NCBI GenBank assembly: GCA_045649265.1
Contig: JAZRPO010000051.1
Coordinates: 1-11,355 of the forward strand
Length of the DNA: 11,355 bases
Direction of reading: 5' to 3'
Origin: SIG480 sp045649265
Lineage (GTDB): Bacteria > Bacillota > Clostridia > Oscillospirales > JAAYXM01
This document shows positions 6,400 to 11,355 of this stretch, one piece after another (the stretch's first letter is position 1; every line of letters starts with the position of its first letter). A program made the position numbers and the translations under genes. The notes below the pieces were generated by a model, which made no database searches, was not told the origin of the DNA, and worked only from the letters and a program-made list of their open reading frames with translations.

Positions 6400-7305
6400 T
6401 TATTCAAAAAGTGCTTCCGTAAAAGCTGCGGCATCAAACTCCATAAGGTCGTCAACCTGCTCTCCTACACCTATATATTTTATCGGGAGATTCATCTCGT
6501 CTGAAATTGAAATTACTATTCCGCCTTTTGCAGTGCCGTCAAGCTTTGTGAGGATTATTCCGGTGAGCTTCGACACTTCGTTGAATTTCTTCGCCTGAAC
6601 AAGAGCGTTCTGCCCTGTTGTTGCATCCAGAACAAGGAGCGATTCGATATCTGCATCGGGAAGCTCGCGTTCCAAAACCCGCCTGATTTTTGCAAGCTCA
6701 TTCATAAGGTTCTGGTTGTTGTGAAGCCTTCCTGCCGTATCGCATATTAAAACATCGGCATTTCTCGCTCTTGCTGCGTTTGCGGCATCAAATACAACTG
6801 CTGCGGGGTCAGCCCCCTCACCGTGTCGGATTATCTCCGCGCCCGAACGCTTTGCCCATATATCGAGCTGTTCTCCTGCTGCCGCACGGAAGGTATCCCC
6901 TGCTGCCAGAATAACACGTTTTCCCTCTGATCCGAATTTTGCGGCAAGCTTTCCGATTGAGGTGGTTTTGCCTACTCCGTTAACCCCGATTACGAGTATT
7001 ACCTTTTGCCCCGTTTTTTCTTCATCGTGACGGTTGCACGTGAGGATGCCGAGAATTATTGACTTTAATTCCGAAAGAATCTCGTCGCTCTCGCGAAGCT
7101 TCTTTTCCTTTACACTCTCACGGAGCTTGCCGGTGATGCTCATAGCCGTATTAACTCCAAGGTCTGCCATTATGAGCGTTTCTTCAAGCTCATCAAGCAT
7201 TTCCTCACGGTCAGACGAAAAGCTGCGGATGACCTTTCCGATGCTTTCTCCTACCGCTTCGCGGGTTTTTGAAAGGCCCGCGCGAATTTTATCAAATAAA
7301 CCCAT
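6400..7305 (-). CDS. ftsY: Signal recognition particle receptor FtsY
   Basis: FtsY is the membrane-associated SRP GTPase that receives Ffh-ribosome complexes and hands nascent membrane proteins to SecYEG. The 301-residue protein has a short amphipathic N-terminus (MGLFDKIRAGLSKTR), typical of Gram-positive FtsY without a long acidic A domain. The helical N domain spans roughly residues 30-90. The NG GTPase carries GVNGVGKTT (107-115), DTFRAAA (137-143), DTAGR (189-193), TKLDGTAKGG (253-262) and the closing GVGEQVDDL (279-287). All catalytic motifs are intact. The ATG at 7303-7305 has GAGGG upstream, and only 11 bases separate it from the smc stop. smc-ftsY adjacency is typical for Firmicutes; the rnc gene often found before smc is not here. 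Confidence 0.98.
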   Translation of the reverse strand: MGLFDKIRAGLSKTREAVGESIGKVIRSFSSDREEMLDELEETLIMADLGVNTAMSITGKLRESVKEKKLRESDEILSELKSIILGILTCNRHDEEKTGQKVILVIGVNGVGKTTSIGKLAAKFGSEGKRVILAAGDTFRAAAGEQLDIWAKRSGAEIIRHGEGADPAAVVFDAANAARARNADVLICDTAGRLHNNQNLMNELAKIRRVLERELPDADIESLLVLDATTGQNALVQAKKFNEVSKLTGIILTKLDGTAKGGIVISISDEMNLPIKYIGVGEQVDDLMEFDAAAFTEALFE

Positions 7306-7316
7306 TTTGTTCCCTC

Positions 7317-10300
7317 TTATGTCAGTTTAACACCTATTGATTTTTCTACCTCTGAGATGCTTATTGCCAGCATCTTTGAAACGCCCTTTTCCTGCATGGT
7401 TACACCGTAGAGCATATCTGCCTCTTCCATTGTTCCCCGGCGGTGTGTTATCACGATAAACTGCGTGGTTTTTGACAAGCGACGCAAATATTCGGCATAC
7501 CGAACTACGTTTACATCGTCAAGCGCAGCTTCGATTTCGTCAAGAACGCAGAACGGAGTCGGGCGGACCTTCATTATTGCAAAATAAAGCGCAATCGCAA
7601 CAAAGGCACGCTCTCCGCCTGAAAGAAGCGTAATTGTTTTAAGCGTTTTTCCGGGCGGCTGAACTTTAATTTCTATACCGCAATTAAGAATATCTCCGTC
7701 ATCTTCAAGGACAAGCTCGGCCTTGCCGCCACCAAAGATTTCTGCAAAGGTCTCTCCGAAATTCTTGTTGATTACCTTAAACTGCTCGGAGAAAATCTTC
7801 TGCATTTCCTCGGTTATCTCGCCTATCATTTTAAGCAACTCGGCTTTCGCGGCTTCGAGGTCTCCGCATTGCTTCGACATAAACTCATATCGCTCCGAAA
7901 CGCGCTCGTATTCCTCAATGGAATTTACGTTTACATCTCCAAGCTTTCTTGATTCACTTCGAAGCTCGCTTATGCGCTTTGTCGCATCTGAGATTGATGC
8001 AACTTCAACAATGTATTTGTCTGCTGTACCTAGTGTAAGCTCATACGACTCCCAGAGCTTTTCGGTAATCTGGTTTTCTTCACGCTCCGCTCCCTCTTTC
8101 TTCGCTTCAAGACGAGAACGCTCGCGGTCGAGCTTTAAGATTTCCTCATTTTTGTCCTTATTCTCCCGCTCTTTTCGGTTGCGCTCAGCTTCAAGCGCGA
8201 GCTTTTTCTCCGAAAGCGCAGAAATATTTGACTCAAGCGCTGTCATATGCGCACGTTTTTCCTCTGCAAGAGCCTGCTTCTCCGCAATCTGATTTGAAAG
8301 CTCTGCAATCGCCGCTTCATAGCCTGCAATCGCCTGCTCCTTAGAGGAGCGGTCACCCGCCATAGCATCGGATAAAGATTTTATCTCTTCAAGCGCCCTT
8401 TGAGCTTCGGCACCTTCTGCACGGTTTGCGGCAAGCTCAACTTGCTTTTCAGATATTTGCTCGGCAAGGAAAGTTCTGTGCGCTGCAAGCTCTTCATCGC
8501 CCGCAACAAGCGCTTTTTCCTCTTCTGAAAGACTTAAAAGCCTCGTCTCCTGCTCCTTAATTTTTGAATTTATCTCTTCGATTGATTTTTGCTTTAAGCT
8601 CTTCTTGCCCGACAATGACAAAAGCTCTTCACCGAGAGAATCTATAATCTCATTGAGGTGGAGATGGTGCGACTGGTAATGCTCTATCTCAGTTTTCGCC
8701 TGCAAAAGAACATCCTCTGCGGCGCGCTTATCCGTCTTGCAGACTTCCATTTCATACACGAATGCATTATAGTCACGCTCAGCTTCTGCTTTTTCGGCTT
8801 CTGTTTTTTCTATTTTTCCGGAAAGCTCTGAAATTTCACTTTCAAGCTTTTTGATATCATTTGTCCTGCTAAGAATGCCCGATTTCTTGCTGACGCTGCC
8901 GCCCGTGTATGTTCCTCCCGAGTTTATTATCTGCCCGTCAATAGTAACTATGCGGAAGCTGTAACCGTATTTTTTTGCAACAGCTGATGCGCTGTTGATG
9001 TTATCGCATACTGCAATTTTGCCGAGCAGATAGCAGATTGCGTCCTTGTATTTTTCATCGCACGATACAAGCTGCGAGGCAAGCCCGAGAAATCCGGGGC
9101 AATCGTGCAAATCCTTTTTATCAAGCTCTGCACCGCGCACGGTATCAAGCGGCATAAAGGTTGCACGCCCACCGTCTGAGCGTTTTAAAAATGCAATCGC
9201 TTCTTTCGAATCGCGCTCTCCTGAAACTATAACGTTTTGAAGCGCACCGCCAAGAATGGTTTCAATCGCAACAGCATATTTCGAATCAACACGAATAAGC
9301 TGGGAAACTGTCCCGAAGATGCCGCCGAGCGAGCCCTGCTGCTTTGCCTTCATAATATTCTTTACCGCATAGGAATAGCCTTCAAGGTCTCTCTCCATTT
9401 CTTTCAGCATACGCAGCCTGTTCTCCGCAGCCTCACGCGCGAGATTAAGCTTTCCCACACTTTCTTTGAGCGCATCAAAGCGTTCAAGGCGCGACTTGTG
9501 CTTCATCTCAAATCCATTTAACATATTTTCTGCTGAAGAGCATTTTTCAAGCGCCTCGTCATATGCCGACTTTACATCTGCAAACTTCTTTTTTGATTCA
9601 GAGAGCTCAGCTTCTCTGGTTTCTATCTCCGCCTCAATATCAACACGGCGGGTATCAAAGGATAAAAGCTCAGCCTCTGATGCGGAAAGAGAAATTTTGA
9701 GCTTTGTAATCTCCTCTTCGGTCATCCGTGCCCCAAGCCGAAGATTATCAAGGCGCGTTTTTGCGCTGTCACTCTCTCCCGATGCTGCAAGAGCCGCCGA
9801 GGAAAGCTCCGAAATCTCCTTTTCGATTTCGGAAGCCGCCAACGCAAGAGCTTCTACTCTCTCGCTTCTCGCTTTTATCTGGGCTTCCATTTCATCAGCG
9901 CGAAGCGCCTCATCATCCATCTCTGCCCGAACTCGCTCTATGTTGTGCTTGTTGTTTGCAACGTTTGCTTCAAGAGTTGAAATCTCGCCTGTTATCGCAG
10001 AGATTTCATTCATTTCGTTTTTCTCCGCATCTCTTGCCTCGGAAAGCTCAACGTCTTTTTCACGCATCTTCTCTGCAAGAGCCTCAACCTCGGCATACAG
10101 AGAATCAAGCGCCGCCTGAGCTGCGCCGAACTGACTGCAAACAACTTCATAATCGCTTATGTATTTCTGAGCGTTTTCGCGTGTCTTTTTTAAATTCTCA
10201 GTCCATACCGTAACTTCAAGACCGCGAAGCTCATCGAAGATTTTTAAATACTTCTTTGCCTTTTCGGACTGAATGCGAAGTGGCTCAACCTGCGTTTCAA

Positions 10301-10892
10301 TTTCAGAAAGAATATCACGAAGCCTGACGAGGTTTTCCTCCGTGGAAGCAAGCTTTCTTTCCGACTCCTCCTTACGGTGGCGGAACTTTGATATACCTGC
10401 CGCCTCCTCAAAGATTTCACGGCGGTCTCCGCTCTTGGCAGAAAGAATTTCGTCAATCCTTCCCTGCCCGATTATAGAATAGCCGTCACGCCCAAGCCCC
10501 GTATCCATGAACATTTCGTTTATGTCACGAAGTCTTACAGCGGTTCGGTTGATAAAATACTCACTCTCTCCCGAGCGGTAAAGCCGACGAGTGACCGTTA
10601 CTTCGTTATATTCACACGGCAAAACGCCGTCAGAGTTGTCTATCGTGAGAGAAACCTCAGCAAAACCGACAGAGCCTCTCTTTTGTGTACCTGCAAAAAT
10701 GACGTCCTGCATATTGCTGCCGCGCAGAGTTTTTGTCGACTGCTCGCCAAGAACCCAGCGCACTGCATCCGAAATATTTGATTTTCCGCTTCCGTTAGGC
10801 CCGACGATTGCGGTTATGCCGTCATCAAAGGATATGACAGTCTTATCCGGGAAGGATTTAAAACCCTGCAATTCAAGACTTTTAAGCCGCAA
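7317..10892 (-). CDS. smc: Chromosome segregation ATPase SMC
   Basis: SMC is the ring-forming ATPase that, with ScpA and ScpB, extrudes DNA loops and compacts the chromosome. With the start used here it is 1191 residues, normal for the family. Domains in order are an N-terminal ATPase half with Walker A GPNGSGKS (31-38), a long coiled coil, a hinge about 520-680 (GGIFGTVSQLI near 523, GGTYTGGS near 659), a returning coiled coil, and a C-terminal half with signature LSGGE (1090-1094) and Walker B FCVLDEIEAALDD (1114 on). The frame opens at GTG 10901, but that GTG is part of a GAGGTG ribosome binding site (10899-10904) placed 6 bases before TTG 10890-10892. The TTG start gives MRLKSLELQGFKSF, which aligns exactly with the usual SMC N-terminus. 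It is the first gene of the cluster, under the promoter at 10929-10957. Confidence 0.97.
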   Translation of the reverse strand: MRLKSLELQGFKSFPDKTVISFDDGITAIVGPNGSGKSNISDAVRWVLGEQSTKTLRGSNMQDVIFAGTQKRGSVGFAEVSLTIDNSDGVLPCEYNEVTVTRRLYRSGESEYFINRTAVRLRDINEMFMDTGLGRDGYSIIGQGRIDEILSAKSGDRREIFEEAAGISKFRHRKEESERKLASTEENLVRLRDILSEIETQVEPLRIQSEKAKKYLKIFDELRGLEVTVWTENLKKTRENAQKYISDYEVVCSQFGAAQAALDSLYAEVEALAEKMREKDVELSEARDAEKNEMNEISAITGEISTLEANVANNKHNIERVRAEMDDEALRADEMEAQIKARSERVEALALAASEIEKEISELSSAALAASGESDSAKTRLDNLRLGARMTEEEITKLKISLSASEAELLSFDTRRVDIEAEIETREAELSESKKKFADVKSAYDEALEKCSSAENMLNGFEMKHKSRLERFDALKESVGKLNLAREAAENRLRMLKEMERDLEGYSYAVKNIMKAKQQGSLGGIFGTVSQLIRVDSKYAVAIETILGGALQNVIVSGERDSKEAIAFLKRSDGGRATFMPLDTVRGAELDKKDLHDCPGFLGLASQLVSCDEKYKDAICYLLGKIAVCDNINSASAVAKKYGYSFRIVTIDGQIINSGGTYTGGSVSKKSGILSRTNDIKKLESEISELSGKIEKTEAEKAEAERDYNAFVYEMEVCKTDKRAAEDVLLQAKTEIEHYQSHHLHLNEIIDSLGEELLSLSGKKSLKQKSIEEINSKIKEQETRLLSLSEEEKALVAGDEELAAHRTFLAEQISEKQVELAANRAEGAEAQRALEEIKSLSDAMAGDRSSKEQAIAGYEAAIAELSNQIAEKQALAEEKRAHMTALESNISALSEKKLALEAERNRKERENKDKNEEILKLDRERSRLEAKKEGAEREENQITEKLWESYELTLGTADKYIVEVASISDATKRISELRSESRKLGDVNVNSIEEYERVSERYEFMSKQCGDLEAAKAELLKMIGEITEEMQKIFSEQFKVINKNFGETFAEIFGGGKAELVLEDDGDILNCGIEIKVQPPGKTLKTITLLSGGERAFVAIALYFAIMKVRPTPFCVLDEIEAALDDVNVVRYAEYLRRLSKTTQFIVITHRRGTMEEADMLYGVTMQEKGVSKMLAISISEVEKSIGVKLT

Positions 10893-10898
10893 CAAACC

Positions 10899-10904
10899 CA
10901 CCTC
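10899..10904 (-). promoter_or_regulatory. Ribosome binding site deciding the smc start (GAGGTG)
   Basis: GAGGTG matches the anti-Shine-Dalgarno end of 16S rRNA and lies 6 bases upstream of TTG 10890-10892. It contains the GTG (10899-10901) that would otherwise be read as the first codon, which has no site of its own. Confidence 0.75.
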
Positions 10905-10916
10905 ATTTACATATAG

Positions 10917-10930
10917 ATATACTAGTATAT
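10917..10930. repeat. 14-bp perfect palindrome at the smc transcription start
   Basis: ATATACTAGTATAT is identical on both strands. It overlaps the last bases of the smc -10 box and the predicted start. This is where an operator would sit, but an AT-rich stretch can form such a palindrome by chance. No regulator is suggested by the sequence. Confidence 0.4.
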
Positions 10931-10957
10931 TTTATCAATTTTCAAGAACTTTTGCAA
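10929..10957 (-). promoter_or_regulatory. Promoter of the smc operon
   Basis: On the minus strand TTGCAA (10952-10957) and TAAAAT (10929-10934) are 17 bases apart, each differing from consensus at one position (TTGCAA has two changes if scored strictly at bases 4-5). The start would lie near 10922, giving a leader of about 30 bases. It is divergent from the tRNA promoter, with the two -35 boxes about 20 bases apart. Confidence 0.65.
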
Positions 10958-10979
10958 CAAATTTTTTTGTTTTCTGGTA

Positions 10980-11008
10980 TTTACTTTTCTTTTTTGTTTT
11001 GCTATAAT
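10980..11008 (+). promoter_or_regulatory. tRNA-Ala promoter
   Basis: TTTACT (10980-10985) and TATAAT (11003-11008) are 17 bases apart on the plus strand. Initiation near 11015 would give a 5' leader of about 12 bases before the mature tRNA. Confidence 0.7.
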
Positions 11009-11026
11009 AATTAACATCAAAAATAT

Positions 11027-11102
11027 GGGCTCGTAGCTCAGCTGGGAGAGCGCTGCGTTCGCAACGCAGAGGTCATGGGTTCGATCCCCACCGGGTCCAC
11101 CA
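11027..11102 (+). tRNA. tRNA-Ala (anticodon CGC)
   Basis: The 76 bases fold into a complete cloverleaf with encoded CCA. The acceptor stem GGGCUCG/CGGGUCC contains the G3-U70 pair that marks alanine tRNAs. The D stem is GCUC/GAGC, and the anticodon stem CTGCG/CGCAG holds the loop TTCGCAA, whose bases 34-36 are CGC, reading GCG codons. The variable loop is AGGTC, and the T loop is TTCGATC. Four T-stem pairs are canonical; the outermost, A49 with C65, is not. It is a single-gene unit with its own promoter and terminator, divergent from smc. Confidence 0.96.
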
Positions 11103-11109
11103 AACAAGA

Positions 11110-11141
11110 AACGTACCATCCGAAGGTTGGTGCGTTTTTTT
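11110..11141 (+). terminator. Intrinsic terminator after tRNA-Ala
   Basis: Arms 11110-11121 and 11125-11136 pair as a roughly 12-bp hairpin with one G-U pair and one mismatch. They run into seven consecutive T (11135-11141). It begins 8 bases after the tRNA CCA. Confidence 0.85.
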
Positions 11142-11145
11142 GTTT

Positions 11146-11181
11146 CGTGCCGACACGTTGAGGGGTCGAACAGGACGGCAC
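11146..11181. repeat. Short GC-rich inverted repeat between tRNA terminator and next promoter
   Basis: GTGCCG (11147-11152) and CGGCAC (11176-11181) are inverted repeats around 23 bases; a smaller CGTG/CACG pair (11146-11157) competes with the left arm. The stretch up to about 11200 is more GC-rich than the flanking intergenic DNA. No T run follows, so it is not a terminator. I see no gene in it. Confidence 0.4.
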
Positions 11182-11200
11182 TCTACACACTCTGCCTGAC

Positions 11201-11230
11201 TTGACAAAAAGCCGGATAACATATTATAAT
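11201..11230 (+). promoter_or_regulatory. Consensus promoter for the right-edge ORF
   Basis: TTGACA (11201-11206) and TATAAT (11225-11230) are both perfect, with an 18-base spacer. Transcription would start near 11237, about 40 bases before the GTG start of the ORF at 11279. Confidence 0.8.
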
Positions 11231-11278
11231 TATCTTGTATTTTGTGTCCAAAAATATCTTTAAAAGGATGTTTTACCG

Positions 11279-11355
11279 GTGTTCAATATAAAGCTCGCAG
11301 ATACTGTAATTAAAATTGACAACAAATATGATTATATAGCTCATATGTGCCGCGA
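11279..11355 (+). CDS. Unidentified protein, N-terminal 25 residues only (runs off the right edge)
   Basis: A GTG at 11279-11281 opens a frame that stays open to the edge. The AAAAGGA site (11262-11268) is 10 bases upstream, and a consensus promoter lies further up. The residues begin MFNIKLADTVIKIDNKYDYI and continue with AHMCR. The pattern of a short beta strand (IKLADTVIKI) followed by NKYDY and a Cys-Arg recalls the N-termini of some clostridial HPr-kinase/PEP-carboxykinase-like hypothetical proteins, but 25 residues cannot prove this. The ATG inside the ribosome binding site (11268-11270) hits a stop after seven codons and is not the start. No function is assigned. Confidence 0.5.
   Translation, partial: MFNIKLADTVIKIDNKYDYIAHMCR

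Noticed and set aside
7723..8292. Long Ser-rich plus-strand frame opposite smc
   Set aside because: The serine- and arginine-rich composition is the antisense reflection of Glu/Ala-rich coiled-coil codons. The similar frames at 9466-10119 and 4255-5001 are explained in the same way by coding on the minus strand.
10922..11119. Minus-strand frame containing GGPGGDRTHDLCVANAALSQ
   Set aside because: It is the antisense translation of the tRNA-Ala gene, a well-known spurious protein in databases. It has no ribosome binding site and spans two promoters.
11142..11200. Possible tRNA fragment or attachment site (GGGGTCGAAC resembles an inverted T-loop)
   Set aside because: No acceptor stem, CCA or second copy of the tRNA-Ala 3' end is present, so there is no support for an att site or integrated element.
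1..11355. Mobile element, CRISPR array, toxin-antitoxin or defence system
   Set aside because: No transposase, integrase, regularly spaced repeats or matching flanking repeats are seen. The identified coding content is housekeeping; the two partial edge ORFs are unidentified.

Overview
The window looks like chromosomal core sequence from a low-to-moderate GC Gram-positive bacterium of the class Clostridia, most plausibly an Oscillospirales/Ruminococcaceae-type organism. This rests on gene order (smc-ftsY-rdgB-nadD-yqeK-LCP-rsfS-leuS), a short FtsY without a long acidic N-terminal domain, an LCP wall protein, strong AGGAGG/GAGGTG-type ribosome binding sites and TTGACA/TATAAT promoters. Taxonomy below class is inference.

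Layout. At the far left (1-107, minus) is the N-terminus of a small unrecognised, probably coiled-coil protein. Upstream of it, 174-334 on the minus strand, is the least explained part of the window: a small structured RNA with its own extended -10 promoter, a 13-bp stem closing its 5' end, an asymmetric internal loop, a second 13-bp stem and a UUCG-tetraloop intrinsic terminator. Then come rpsU (559-738, minus), with a 16-bp bidirectional terminator and a consensus promoter, and a dense minus-strand gene cluster from 10892 down to 856: smc, ftsY, rdgB, nadD, yqeK, an LCP gene, rsfS and leuS, separated by 0-16 bases. A divergent tRNA-Ala(CGC) gene (11027-11102, plus) has its own promoter and terminator. 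At the right edge a consensus promoter (11201-11230) drives the first 25 codons of another plus-strand ORF.

How the genes fit together. The cluster is housekeeping: chromosome condensation (smc), SRP receptor (ftsY), nucleotide-pool cleaning (rdgB), NAD synthesis (nadD), Ap4A hydrolysis (yqeK), wall-polymer attachment (LCP), ribosome silencing (rsfS) and leucyl-tRNA charging (leuS). One smc promoter at 10929-10957 could serve all eight genes. No terminator is visible between leuS and the rpsU promoter, so some read-through into rpsU is likely.

Five starts were shortened relative to the longest reading frame because the Shine-Dalgarno sequence fits an internal codon better: smc (TTG), yqeK (TTG), rsfS, leuS and rdgB (ATG). 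I see no mobile element, CRISPR array, phage gene or defence system. The only candidate for something undescribed is the structured RNA at 174-334 and its link to the small ORF downstream of it.
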